Notes: a model not told the origin generated them from the sequence alone. 64,000 nucleotides of DNA from Bradyrhizobium sp. LTSP849 (GCF_000938255.1 NZ_JYMR01000017.1:1-64000), one strand, 5' to 3'. Counted from the first letter of the stretch, positions 40,823-49,556 are shown. Numbers and translations: made by a program.

Positions 40823-41809
40823 CTACTTGATGAGCCAGCCCTGCTCGCTCGCGACTTGCCTGAGGTGCTCGATATCCTCCTTGATGAACTTGTCGAACTC
40901 GGCGCCGGTCAGGAACGTGTCGATCTGCGAGGATTTTTCGATATAGTCCTTCCATTCCGGCGTGGCCTGCACCTTCTTCATGAGGTCGACGTAGAACGCG
41001 GCCTGCTCCGGCGTGACCTTGCCGGGCAGCCACACCGTGCGCGGCTGCTCGTATTGCGCGATGTCGAGGCCCTGCTCGACGCAGGTCGGCACGTCGCTCC
41101 AGCCTTCGGTCGCGGTGATCTTGGCGCCCTGCGGCAGCCGCTTCGGGCTGAAGGCGCAGAGCGGACGCTGCGTGCCGCCGCGCCATTGCCCGAGGCTTTC
41201 GCTGGGATTGTTGACGTGGGAATCGATGTGCCCGCCGGCGAGCTGCACGGCGGCTTCGGCGCCGCTCTTGAAGGGGATGTAGGTCAGCTTCACGTGACCG
41301 GCTTTTTCGATCATGCGAGTGAGGACCTCGTCCGTGTCCTTGGACTGCGCCCCGCCCATCTTGAAGTCACCCGTGACGGCGGCCTTCAGATAATCGGCCG
41401 CGGTCTTGTACGGCGAGTCCTGCTTGACCCAGAGCAGGAACTCGTCCTGCGCCATGGCCGCGATCGGCGTGAGATCGGTGTAGTTGAAGGCGACCTTGGA
41501 GACGAGCGGCTGCTGCCAGGCGTTCGAGGTGCCGAAGATCACCTTGTAGGGATCGCCGGCGGAGGCCTTGCCGTAGACATAGCCTTCGGCGCCGCTGCCG
41601 CCGGCCTTGTTGACGACGACGATCGGCTGATCGGTCAGCTTGTACTTGGTGATGATGTTCTGCACGGCACGGGCGATGTTGTCGGTGCCGCCGCCTGGAC
41701 CTGCGGTCGCGACGAACTCGATCGGCTTCTGCGGTTGCCAGGCCGCGAGCGCAGGCGCGGCGCCGGTGAGCGCGAGTGCGAACAGCAGAAAACTTGACGT
41801 GCGACCCAT
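40823..41809 (-). CDS. tctC: Tct/Bug-family periplasmic solute-binding protein
   Basis: Encodes 328 aa. The signal peptide is MGRTSSFLLFALALTGAAPALA. Bug features: WQPQKPIEFVATAGPGGGTDNIARAVQ, VVVNKAGGSGAEGY and the loop LPQGAKITATEGWSDVP. Bug proteins bind carboxylates such as citrate, nicotinate or aromatic acids in the periplasm and deliver them to TctAB. The ligand cannot be read from sequence; the linked CoA transferase suggests an organic acid that is activated to a CoA thioester. Confidence 0.92.
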   Translation of the reverse strand: MGRTSSFLLFALALTGAAPALAAWQPQKPIEFVATAGPGGGTDNIARAVQNIITKYKLTDQPIVVVNKAGGSGAEGYVYGKASAGDPYKVIFGTSNAWQQPLVSKVAFNYTDLTPIAAMAQDEFLLWVKQDSPYKTAADYLKAAVTGDFKMGGAQSKDTDEVLTRMIEKAGHVKLTYIPFKSGAEAAVQLAGGHIDSHVNNPSESLGQWRGGTQRPLCAFSPKRLPQGAKITATEGWSDVPTCVEQGLDIAQYEQPRTVWLPGKVTPEQAAFYVDLMKKVQATPEWKDYIEKSSQIDTFLTGAEFDKFIKEDIEHLRQVASEQGWLIK

Positions 41810-41872
41810 GATTCCCTCCGGCTGATTTTTTGCTTGTTTTGTTGGTCTTGTGTCTGTCGTGACGGTTTCTTG

Positions 41873-43132
41873 TCAGGCGACGCGTTCCTCGCGCCTCCCT
41901 GAGGCCGAAACGATTGCGCCCTGCTTCTCGAAGGCCTCGATTTCCTGGTCGTTGAAGCCGTGCTCGGCCAGCACTTCGCGCGTATGCTCGCCATAGACGG
42001 GCGCGCCGGAGAGAACCTTGCCGGGCGTCTCGGAGAATTTGACGGGCAGTCCGATCGTCTTCACCGGGCCGAGCGTGGAATGCTCGACCTCGACGACCAT
42101 CTCGCGCGCCAGCGTCTGCGGATCGCTCAGAGCTTCCAACATGTCGTGCACGGGCCCGCACGGCACGCCTTTCTCATCGAGCGCGGCAAGCCAATGCGCC
42201 CGCGATTGGGTGCGGAAGCGCTCGCTCAGGACGGCTTCGAGCTCCTTCAGATGCGCCATGCGGTCGGCGCCGGTGACGAAGCGCGGATCCTCCGCAAGTT
42301 CGCTCGCGCCGAGCGCGTCCAGCATTAGCAGCCAATGCTTCTTGTTGGCACCGCCGACCACGAGCCAGCCGTCGGAGGCTTCAAAAGCCTGATACGGTGC
42401 GTTGAGCGGATGCGCCGAGCCCATCGCGCGCGGCGCGGTGCCGGCCGCAAGCGCAATCGTCGACTGCCAGTAGGTCTGCACCAGCGCCGCCTCGTAGAGC
42501 GACGTCTCGACCCACTGCCCTTCCCCGGTCTTGAGGCGATGGGTGTAGGCCGCCAGAATTCCCATGCTCGCGAGCACGCCGGCGGTGATGTCGGACAGTG
42601 GCGGGCCGCACTTCACGGGCGGGCCGTCGGGACGTTCGCCGGTAAAACTCATGATGCCGCTCATGGCTTGCGCGACCAGATCGAAACCACGGCGGTGCTT
42701 GTAGGGACCGGTGCGGCCGAAGCCGGACAGCGAGCAATAGATCAGCGCCGGGAATTTTTCGTGCAGCACCTCGTAGCCGAAGCCGAGGCGCTCCATGGCG
42801 CCGGGCGCGAAATTCTCGACCAGCACGTCGGCATCCGCGATCAGCCGCCGCAGCACCTGCTTGCCGCCCTCGGTCTTCAGATCGAGCACGATGCCGCGCT
42901 TGTTGCGGTTCATCATCAGGAACGAGGCCGCCTCGTCGCCGATCTTCGGCGGCACCGAATGGCGGGTGTCATCGCCGTTCGGCGATTTCTCGATCTTGAT
43001 GACGTCGGCGCCCATGTCGGCGAGCATCAGGGTGCAGGTCGGCCCCGCCATGACATGGGTGAGATCGATGACCTTGAGGCCGGCGAGCGGTCCTGAACGG
43101 CGGGAGGTTTTTTGCGATCGATCGCTTTGCAT
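41873..43132 (-). CDS. CaiB/BaiF-family (type III) CoA transferase
   Basis: Encodes 419 aa. Family motifs: GLKVIDLTHVMAGPTCTLMLADMGADVIKIEKSPNGDDTR, where the Asp of the active site lies further on in the family, NKRGIVLDLKTEGGK, VLVENFAPGAMERLGFGYE and SLYEAALVQ. Type III enzymes move CoA between carboxylic acids. It is the second gene of the operon, 9 nt after the enoyl-CoA hydratase gene, and should activate the acid imported by TctABC. Confidence 0.9.
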   Translation of the reverse strand: MQSDRSQKTSRRSGPLAGLKVIDLTHVMAGPTCTLMLADMGADVIKIEKSPNGDDTRHSVPPKIGDEAASFLMMNRNKRGIVLDLKTEGGKQVLRRLIADADVLVENFAPGAMERLGFGYEVLHEKFPALIYCSLSGFGRTGPYKHRRGFDLVAQAMSGIMSFTGERPDGPPVKCGPPLSDITAGVLASMGILAAYTHRLKTGEGQWVETSLYEAALVQTYWQSTIALAAGTAPRAMGSAHPLNAPYQAFEASDGWLVVGGANKKHWLLMLDALGASELAEDPRFVTGADRMAHLKELEAVLSERFRTQSRAHWLAALDEKGVPCGPVHDMLEALSDPQTLAREMVVEVEHSTLGPVKTIGLPVKFSETPGKVLSGAPVYGEHTREVLAEHGFNDQEIEAFEKQGAIVSASGRREERVA

Positions 43133-43141
43133 CGGCCTGTC

Positions 43142-43939
43142 CTATCGGCCGCGCCACTGCGGAGCGCGCTTGTTGAGGAAAGCTTCGAGCCCTTCGCGAA
43201 AATCCTGGCTCGTGTAGCACATCAGGATGAGGTCTTCGCCCTCATCTCGCGTCAGCCGCTTTTGCAGGCGGGCCACCGCCTGCTTGGTCGCATTCAGCGT
43301 CAGCGGCGCGTGGCTGGCCAAGAGCCGGGCGACATCCTCGGCACGGCGGTCGAGCGCCGCGCCATCCTCGACGACCTCGCCGAGCAACCCGACATGTGCG
43401 GCCTCCGCGGCCTCGACGAGACGCGCGGTGAAGATCAAATCCTTGACGCGCGCGGCGCCGATCAGCGCGGTGAGACGGCTGACATTGGACATCGACAGGC
43501 AATTGCCGAGCGTTCGCGCGATGGGAAATCCGATTTTGGCGCTTTTCGTGCCGATGCGCAGGTCGCAGGCGGCGGCAATGCCCGCCCCTCCGCCGGTGCA
43601 GAAGCCGTTGATCGCCGCGATCGTCGGCACCCGGCATTGCTCGAGCGTGGTCAGCACCCGATCGATCCGGTTCTCGTAGTCGATCGCGTCCTGCGGTGTC
43701 TTGAATTCGCGGAACTGGTTGATGTCGGTGCCAGACGCGAAGGCCTTGTCGCCCGCGCCGCGCAGCACGAGCACCTTGATCGCGTGATCGCCATTGGCCT
43801 CTTCGCAGATCTCGGCGAGCCGCTCGTACATGGCGAAGGTGAAGGCATTGCGCGCCTGCGGGCGGTTGAAAGTGATCCGCCCGATGCCGTCCTCAACCTC
43901 GAAAACGAGGTCCTCTGCCCCTGCGGCTTCCTGATCCAT
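43142..43939 (-). CDS. Enoyl-CoA hydratase/isomerase family protein
   Basis: Encodes 265 aa from the ATG at 43939 (GAGGTAGGGA upstream). Crotonase fold: RITFNRPQARNAFTFAMYERL, LRGAGDKAFASGTDINQF for the first oxyanion element, and INGFCTGGGAGIAAACDLRIGT for the second. The usual hydratase Glu pair is not both evident, so isomerase, hydrolase or lyase activity is possible. It is the promoter-proximal gene of the ech-caiB-tctCBA-pdxA operon and faces a GntR regulator. Confidence 0.88.
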   Translation of the reverse strand: MDQEAAGAEDLVFEVEDGIGRITFNRPQARNAFTFAMYERLAEICEEANGDHAIKVLVLRGAGDKAFASGTDINQFREFKTPQDAIDYENRIDRVLTTLEQCRVPTIAAINGFCTGGGAGIAAACDLRIGTKSAKIGFPIARTLGNCLSMSNVSRLTALIGAARVKDLIFTARLVEAAEAAHVGLLGEVVEDGAALDRRAEDVARLLASHAPLTLNATKQAVARLQKRLTRDEGEDLILMCYTSQDFREGLEAFLNKRAPQWRGR

Positions 43940-43966
43940 GTCCCTACCTCTTCTGTTTTTTTCATT

Positions 43967-44040
43967 TTTGAATGCAAAACATGATATTATCAAGCTGGAA
44001 CTTGCATTGAAGCGCGATTAAATTCTATTTTGAATTCAAA
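43967..44040. promoter_or_regulatory. Two TTTGAATKCAAA operators between the operon and gntR
   Basis: 44029-44040 is a perfect 12-bp palindrome TTTGAATTCAAA and 43967-43978 is TTTGAATGCAAA, one base different. Centres are 62 bp apart, and a degenerate TTGCATTGAA lies between. FCD-type GntR proteins typically bind short AT-rich palindromes in this position, so these are the predicted GntR sites controlling both directions. Confidence 0.7.
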
Positions 44041-44054
44041 CTGGACCCGATCCC

Positions 44055-44720
44055 ATGCTTCATGAAGAGGTCGTCGGCCGCATCCGCGACATTCTGCTCG
44101 ACGGCGAAATCCCGCCGGGCGCGCGGATCCCCGAGCGCGAGCTGTGCGACCGGCTCCAGATCTCGCGCACGCCGCTACGCGAAGCCCTCAAGGTGCTTGC
44201 TGCCGAGGGCCTCGTGCAGCTCTTGCCGCATCGCGGCTCGCGCGCGGCCAAGCTGACCGACAAGGACATGCGCGATTTGTTCGAGGTCTGCCAGGGCCTC
44301 GAGGCGCTGGCCGGCGAGCTCGCCTGCGAGCGCATCACTGACGCCGGGATCGCTGAGATCGCCGCCACGCATGCGGAGATGGTGCAACATTATCGCGAGC
44401 GCGACCTGATCCAGTATTATCGCGGCAACCGCGCCATTCACGAGGCCATCGTCACCGCAGCCGGAAATCCGGCGCTGACCGGGCTCTACGCCTCCGTGAC
44501 CGCGCGCATCCGCCGCGCGCGCTATGTGACGCCGATGACGCCGCAGCGCTGGGCGTTCGCCGTCAGCGAGCACGAAGCGATCCTGAACGCGCTCCAGCGC
44601 CGCGATGGCCTCGGCCTCTCGCACATCCTGCGTGCGCATCTGCGGCACAAGCGTGAAGAGGTGTTGCAGGCGGGGTTTGCCGAGACGGAAGGAAGCGAGC
44701 TCACGCTGCGGATCGCGTGA
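44055..44720 (+). CDS. GntR-family regulator (FadR/FCD subfamily)
   Basis: Encodes 221 aa. N-terminal winged helix: IRDILLDGEIPPGARIPERELCDRLQISRTPLREALKVLAAEGLVQLLPHRGSRAAKL. The C-terminal FCD helical domain (about 75-210) has the metal-binding pattern with RAIHEAIVTAAGNPAL and SEHEAILNALQRRD. It probably represses the divergent ech-caiB-tctCBA-pdxA operon until the substrate or its CoA thioester binds. Confidence 0.92.
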   Translation: MLHEEVVGRIRDILLDGEIPPGARIPERELCDRLQISRTPLREALKVLAAEGLVQLLPHRGSRAAKLTDKDMRDLFEVCQGLEALAGELACERITDAGIAEIAATHAEMVQHYRERDLIQYYRGNRAIHEAIVTAAGNPALTGLYASVTARIRRARYVTPMTPQRWAFAVSEHEAILNALQRRDGLGLSHILRAHLRHKREEVLQAGFAETEGSELTLRIA

Positions 44721-44779
44721 GCCGTCCTGCTGCCTTGGCTCTGCCGCCGGCTCGGCCGGCGGCAGGTGTCGTCACTGCA

Positions 44780-45469
44780 TCAGGCGAGTGCGGCGCTCTT
44801 GATGATCGCGGCGACCGCTTCCGGACGCGACACATAGACCGCGTGACTTCCCTTGCTTTCGACCACGGTGGCGCCGGCGCGCTTGGCCATGAACTGCTGA
44901 GCCGGCGGAGGGATCATGTGGTCGTCGGTCGCAACCAGGTACCAGCTCGGCTTTGTCCGCCAGGCAGCTTCGGTGACGGCTCCTTCCAACGCCTTCAGGC
45001 CCCACGGCACCTGCGAGTCCGCCATGAACGCCGCCTTTGCCGGCTCGACGTCGGCCGCAAACGAGGCCGCGAACTTTGCCCTGTCGAGGAACAGGTAGCC
45101 GTCCTGGGGCGGCAGGATCGGCGGCACGGCAGCGCCGGGCGGCGGGTCCTTGATCAGGGAAGCCACAGACTCGCCCTTGTCCGCCGCGAAGGCCGCGATG
45201 TAGACGAGCTTGGACACCTTCGGGTCGTTGCCGGCTTCCGTGATCACCACACCACCGTAGGAGTGACCGACCAGCACGACCGGCCCCTTGGCCTGCGCAA
45301 TGATCTGGCGGGTCGCGGCGACGTCGTCCGCGAGCGATGTGGTCGGATTTTGCACGATGCTGACGTCGAGGCCGTCCTTCCTGAGAATGTTGTAGACGCC
45401 TTCCCAGCCTGCGCCGTCGACGAAGCCGCCGTGAACGAGGACGATTGTGGGTGTTGAGGTCTCAGCCAT
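44780..45469 (-). CDS. Alpha/beta-hydrolase
   Basis: Encodes 229 aa. The oxyanion motif is VLVHGGFVDGAGW; the nucleophile is Ser70 in VGHSYGGVV; a late Asp (VATDDHMIPP) and His (KGSHAVYVSRPEAV) complete the triad. The size and HGGF/GHSYGG pattern fit the EstA/hydroxynitrile-lyase-like small hydrolases common in rhizobia. It is divergent from a LysR gene across 125 bp and is its likely target. Confidence 0.88.
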   Translation of the reverse strand: MAETSTPTIVLVHGGFVDGAGWEGVYNILRKDGLDVSIVQNPTTSLADDVAATRQIIAQAKGPVVLVGHSYGGVVITEAGNDPKVSKLVYIAAFAADKGESVASLIKDPPPGAAVPPILPPQDGYLFLDRAKFAASFAADVEPAKAAFMADSQVPWGLKALEGAVTEAAWRTKPSWYLVATDDHMIPPPAQQFMAKRAGATVVESKGSHAVYVSRPEAVAAIIKSAALA

Positions 45470-45594
45470 GACAGTTTGCCTTCGGGTTGTTGCGCCGGAG
45501 CGCTTGAATTTCGCGGGTTCTTCTTGCCCGATTTCGCTATAGCTGATTAGTTCCGTTTTATGCGGATACCCCTAACCATTTAGCTAGGTGCCTG

Positions 45595-46572
45595 ATGAAG
45601 TGGACGGATCGGATCGGCCGCCGCGTCAAGCTGCGCGACTTCCACATCGTGCTCGCCGTCGCGGAGGCCGGCAGCATGACCCGGGCGGCGGAAGAGCTGG
45701 CCGTGTCCTATCCGGTCGTATCCAAGACGGTCTCGGAGCTGGAACAGACGCTGGGCGTAAAACTGTTCGACCGCAGCGTCGCCGGTGTCGAGCCGACGCA
45801 TTACGGTCGCGCACTGCTCGAGTCCGGCGTCGCCGTGTTCGACGAGATCCGCAAGGGGTTGCAGCAGATCGAATTCATCAAGCAACCGGACGCAGGCGAG
45901 CTGCGTATCGGGTCATCAATCGTGACGGACGCGGGCCTGCTTCCGGCGATCATCGAGCAGTTCACGCAGGATTTTCCGCGCGCGGTGCTTCACGTGCTGC
46001 ACGAAAATATCGCCGTTCAGCAGTACCACAATCTGCGCAACCGCGAAGCGGAGCTGGTGTTCGGGCGGCTTCCCGCCACGATGACCGAGCCGGACCTGGT
46101 AGCTGAGCCGTTGCTCGACGAGCCCAATATCATCGTCGCGGGAGCCGAGAGCCGCTGGGCCAAGCGGCGCAAGCTCAAGCTTGCCGATCTGATCGGAGAG
46201 CCATGGGTGCTGGCACAACCTGGCAGTCTGGCAAGGTCACTGCACGAAGAGGTCTTCCGCAGCAACGGTCTTGAGGTGCCATCCGCACACGTCCTGACGA
46301 TGTCACTGCATCTTCACCTGCGCCTGATCGAAAGCGGCCGCTGGCTGGGTCTCGTTCCGGCGTCTGTCGTGCGCTTCGGCGGCAAGCGGATGCGACTGCA
46401 TATCAAGGCCTTGCCGATCGAGATGTCGTCGCCCCCCTCGCCGATCGGCTTCGTCACGGTCAAAAACCGGACGCTGACGCCGCTTGCGGAGCGCTTCATC
46501 GAATGCAGCCGCAAAGTCGCCAAGTCGAATGCCAGCAGTGCGTCCGTGCAGCGGATATCTCAGGCGAGATAG
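45595..46572 (+). CDS. LysR-family transcriptional regulator
   Basis: Encodes 325 aa. HTH: IVLAVAEAGSMTRAAEELAVSYPVVSKTVSELEQTLGVKLFDRS. Effector domain about 95-300. In the intergenic region TAGCTGATTAG and CTAACCATTTAGCTA are partial inverted copies flanking the likely promoters. It is back-to-back with the alpha/beta-hydrolase gene. Confidence 0.9.
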   Translation: MKWTDRIGRRVKLRDFHIVLAVAEAGSMTRAAEELAVSYPVVSKTVSELEQTLGVKLFDRSVAGVEPTHYGRALLESGVAVFDEIRKGLQQIEFIKQPDAGELRIGSSIVTDAGLLPAIIEQFTQDFPRAVLHVLHENIAVQQYHNLRNREAELVFGRLPATMTEPDLVAEPLLDEPNIIVAGAESRWAKRRKLKLADLIGEPWVLAQPGSLARSLHEEVFRSNGLEVPSAHVLTMSLHLHLRLIESGRWLGLVPASVVRFGGKRMRLHIKALPIEMSSPPSPIGFVTVKNRTLTPLAERFIECSRKVAKSNASSASVQRISQAR

Positions 46573-46601
46573 CCGGACACGCCATGCCACAAGAGCTTCA
46601 G

Positions 46602-47528
46602 CTAGGCGCGATTTCCGAACAAGGCGAGCGTGATCGAGCGCAGCCAGCGGTGAGCGGGATCGCGATGATAACGCTCATGCCAATATTGCGCGATCTCGAT
46701 CCGCGGTAGCGCGACCGGCGTCCTGAACACGGTCATCCCGAGCGGCTCGGCGACGATGGCGGCCAGATTGGCGGGCAAGGTTGCGACGCCATCGGTTTGC
46801 GAGGCCACGAGCGCGCCCGCGATGAAGCTCGGCACCTGCAACAGGATGTTGGCGCGGGCGATCGCGCGTGTCAGCACGCGCTGCGTCTCGAGATGGGCGG
46901 CATGCCCGGTCTCGGACGCCGTGATCAGAATATGCTGCTCGTCGAGAAATCCCCGGCGCGTACGTGCTTGCGCCGGTCTCGGGTGCCCTCGCCGCACCAC
47001 ACTGGCATAGCCGTCGGAATAGAGCCGCTGGGAGCGAAGATGCCCCGCCGCCCGCGGCAAGGCGCCGAGCGCAAGGTCCGCCTCCCCCGATTCAAGCTTG
47101 AGCGCAAAGTGTCGGGAATCGAGCGGGATCGCGCGCACCTGAATGCGCGGCGCGAGCTCCGCAAGACGGGCGACCAGGGGCGGCAGGAACCGCACCATGC
47201 CGACGTCGGTCAGAAGCAGGCTGAAGATCTTCTCCGATTTGCGCGGGTCGAACGGCAGCCGCTCCTGCCACAGCGTGTCGGCCATCTCGAGCAAGGCGCG
47301 GATTTGCGAGGCCATCTCGACAGCCCGCGCCGTCGGCTGCACCCCGCTGCCGCGGCGAACGAACAGGGGATCGTCGAAGCGCAGGCGCAATCGGGCCAGC
47401 AATTTGCTGACGGCCGGCTGCGTGGTTTCGAGACTTGCGGCAGCACGCGTGATGCTGCCTTCGCGGATCAGCGCGTCGAGCACCCTCAGGTCGCGGAAGT
47501 CGATGCCGGAAGATTCCATTTTTGACAT
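46602..47528 (-). CDS. LysR-family transcriptional regulator
   Basis: Encodes 308 aa from the ATG at 47528, which has GGGA at good spacing; an ATG three codons earlier lies directly on that site. HTH: VLDALIREGSITRAAASLETTQPAVSKLLARLRLRFDDPLFVRRG. The effector domain follows. It is convergent with the preceding lysR gene and divergent from the NMT1/THI5-like gene, its probable target. Confidence 0.9.
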   Translation of the reverse strand: MSKMESSGIDFRDLRVLDALIREGSITRAAASLETTQPAVSKLLARLRLRFDDPLFVRRGSGVQPTARAVEMASQIRALLEMADTLWQERLPFDPRKSEKIFSLLLTDVGMVRFLPPLVARLAELAPRIQVRAIPLDSRHFALKLESGEADLALGALPRAAGHLRSQRLYSDGYASVVRRGHPRPAQARTRRGFLDEQHILITASETGHAAHLETQRVLTRAIARANILLQVPSFIAGALVASQTDGVATLPANLAAIVAEPLGMTVFRTPVALPRIEIAQYWHERYHRDPAHRWLRSITLALFGNRA

Positions 47529-47626
47529 ATGAAACATTCCCTTTCAGCCATGGATTGAGCTTGGCTGTTTGCTATCCTCCAGTCAATTGAACGGCCGAAC
47601 GGCCACGCGAACACGGAGGAACGCCA

Positions 47627-48502
47627 ATGACCAAATTCGTCATCGAATCGCATTTTCGCCTTCAGGAATGGGGGGCCGAGGAAAAGGGCTACTTCCGCGA
47701 CGAAGGGCTCGACTACGAATTTCGCGAGCTGATCCGCTCGACCGAAGGCCAGCACCACAACAAGGTCAATGAAGGCGCCTTCCAGAGCATCGAGAAGGGA
47801 CGCAAGGCCGACGTCAGTTGCGCCTGCCACTGGACCGTCAACGTCGCCGCCTCGAACGGCCACGCCAAGCTTTACGCAGACGTCTACTCGGTCGCGCCGT
47901 CGGGCATCTTCGTTCCGGCGGATTCGAATATCCGCACGCCTTCGGACCTCGCCGGCATCCCGATTTCGGTCGGCTTCCAGTCAGGCAGCCACTATTCGAC
48001 CATCCAGGCACTCGAGCCCTATCTGGCGCCCGGGCAGATCAACCTGACCTTCGAGGACGGCATGCTGTTTCGCAGGATGGAGCTGCTGTTCGAGGGCAAG
48101 AGCGAGGCCGCTGCGCTGTTCAACGGCCCCTATTATTTCGCCGAGCAGCTCGGCTATCGCAAGATCATCGACACGACCTTCATGGTCGCGTCCATGATCA
48201 ATGGCGATCCGGCGCCCGAGGACATCAAGCGCTATTTCCGCGCGCTGAAGAAAGCCCAGCGCGACATCGATATGCGGCCGGAGCTCTACACCCACTACTA
48301 CAAGAACGAGTTTCCGGAGCGTTTTCACGCGACGATGGATACGCGGCGCTGGGGGCCCGGCGAGCGGATCGTGTTCGAACCCTATTCCCGCGAGGTCTAC
48401 GAACAGTCGTTCGACTGGATCGAGAAGCACGGCATCTTCGAAGCCGGCACGATGGGCGATGGCGCCTACGACAAGGCGACGGTCGCATTCGGCGGGATTT
48501 GA
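47627..48502 (+). CDS. NMT1/THI5-like substrate-binding-fold protein lacking a signal peptide
   Basis: Encodes 291 aa with the type II periplasmic binding fold: EWGAEEKGYFRDEGLDYEFREL, KADVSCACHWTVNVAASNG, IRTPSDLAGIPISVGFQSGSH. It begins MTKFVIESHF with no signal peptide or lipobox, so it should be cytoplasmic. The CCCFC motif of yeast Thi5 is absent. Signal-less proteins of this fold include enzymes such as 4,5-dihydroxyphthalate decarboxylase, so catalysis is possible. There are no ABC permease genes beside it; a LysR regulator is divergent and a TauE/SafE exporter convergent. Confidence 0.75.
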   Translation: MTKFVIESHFRLQEWGAEEKGYFRDEGLDYEFRELIRSTEGQHHNKVNEGAFQSIEKGRKADVSCACHWTVNVAASNGHAKLYADVYSVAPSGIFVPADSNIRTPSDLAGIPISVGFQSGSHYSTIQALEPYLAPGQINLTFEDGMLFRRMELLFEGKSEAAALFNGPYYFAEQLGYRKIIDTTFMVASMINGDPAPEDIKRYFRALKKAQRDIDMRPELYTHYYKNEFPERFHATMDTRRWGPGERIVFEPYSREVYEQSFDWIEKHGIFEAGTMGDGAYDKATVAFGGI

Positions 48503-48521
48503 GCGTCGGCGCAAGCGTGCG

Positions 48522-49280
48522 TCACGCGAGATAGCCGGACACACCGTCCCACAGGAGCTTCAATGCCGTCACGACCAGCAAGCCATAGCAGGCCCGGTAG
48601 ATCTGCTGCTGGTCGAGCCTTCCGTGCAGCCGCCAGCCGAGCCAGACGCCGCTTGGAATGGCGAGCAGGCACACTGCCATCACGATCCAGACGTTGCCGG
48701 CCGGCCGCACCAGCAGCAGCCACGGCACCGCCTTGGTCGCATTGCCGACGGTGAAGAACAGGCTCGTCGTTCCCGCGTAGACCTCCTTGCTGAGGCCGAG
48801 CGGCAGCAGATACATCGCCAGCGGCGGTCCTCCGGAATGCGCCACCATGGTGGTGACGCCCGAGGCGAGACCGGCTGCGACCGCCTTCGGCGTCGAACGC
48901 GGACGAATGGTCACCTTCGGATCGCTCACGAACCACAGGCCGACAAAGATCAAGGTGACGACCGCCATCACGATCGCGACGGCGCGATGGTCGAGCACGC
49001 GGAACAGGAGATAGCCAAGCGCGATGCCGATCACGAGCCCGGGCAGCAGCAGCACGAGGTCCGGTTTCGACCAGGTCGAGGGCTTCCAGTAGCGCAGCGC
49101 GAACAAGTCCATCGCGATGAACAGCGGCGCCAGCAGGCCGCCGGCAGTCACCGGGTCCATCACGAACGACAGCAGCGGAATGCCGACGATCGAGAAGCCG
49201 CCGCCGAACGCGCCCTTCATGAAGCAGATCAGGAACACGCCCGCAAAGGCGATCAGGACTGTGGTGACCGTCAACTCCAT
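48522..49280 (-). CDS. TauE/SafE-family sulfite/anion exporter
   Basis: Encodes 252 aa with about seven to eight transmembrane helices. The duplicated family motifs are CFMKGAFGGGFSIVGIPLLSFVMDP near the N terminus and GLASGVTTMVAHSGGPPLAMYLLPLGL in the middle. Members export sulfite, sulfoacetate or similar anions. It ends 19 nt from the convergent NMT1/THI5-like gene; a functional link is possible but unproven. Three 15-bp direct repeats lie just before its start. Confidence 0.87.
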   Translation of the reverse strand: MELTVTTVLIAFAGVFLICFMKGAFGGGFSIVGIPLLSFVMDPVTAGGLLAPLFIAMDLFALRYWKPSTWSKPDLVLLLPGLVIGIALGYLLFRVLDHRAVAIVMAVVTLIFVGLWFVSDPKVTIRPRSTPKAVAAGLASGVTTMVAHSGGPPLAMYLLPLGLSKEVYAGTTSLFFTVGNATKAVPWLLLVRPAGNVWIVMAVCLLAIPSGVWLGWRLHGRLDQQQIYRACYGLLVVTALKLLWDGVSGYLA

Positions 49281-49292
49281 CTGCGCGTCTCC

Positions 49293-49337
49293 AAGTCCCT
49301 CACGTACAAGTCCGTCACGTAGAAGTCCGTCACGCTC
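49293..49337. repeat. Three tandem 15-bp repeats upstream of tauE/safE
   Basis: 49293-49307, 49308-49322 and 49323-49337 read AAGTCCcTCACGTAC, AAGTCCGTCACGTAG and AAGTCCGTCACGCTC, differing at one to three positions. They lie 13 bp upstream of the transporter start codon, so they would fall in its 5' leader. They could be a regulator array or slippage product. Confidence 0.75.
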
Positions 49338-49361
49338 GTTCGGATGGCGCCATCAGTCCGC

Positions 49362-49478
49362 CTACGACCTCGGGTGCCGACCGTCCTTGCTCTGGAAAAA
49401 CAGGCCGGGCAGCGCCGAGGGCAGCCCGAAGGTCAATCCAAGGAACGCCAGAAACAGATCGAAATAACTCAGGTGCAT
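49362..49478 (-). CDS. Possible 38-aa hydrophobic peptide
   Basis: An ATG at 49478 with GGAG 8 nt upstream starts MHLSYFDLFLAFLGLTFGLP and ends QSKDGRHPRS: one hydrophobic helix and a basic tail. The longer frame upstream crosses palindromic sites and is unlikely. The evidence is only the ribosome site and topology. Confidence 0.35.
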   Translation of the reverse strand: MHLSYFDLFLAFLGLTFGLPSALPGLFFQSKDGRHPRS

Positions 49479-49556
49479 CGTCGTCGCTCCATTGCCACCG
49501 AGTTCGCCCGGTGCAATTTGCTCCTTGCCCCAGAATATGATCCGAGCTTTTATTCG

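Noticed and set aside
39992..41797. 601-codon open frame on the plus strand
   Set aside because: It is fully antisense to tctC, tctB and part of tctA, which have clear family motifs; its product is Arg/His/Glu-rich with no domain, a typical high-GC shadow.
47627..48502. Thiamine-pyrimidine synthase (Thi5) activity
   Set aside because: The CCCFC iron-binding motif required in Thi5 is missing and no thiamine genes are adjacent.
49293..49337. Short repeats as a CRISPR array
   Set aside because: The 15-bp units are directly adjacent with no spacers and there are no cas genes.
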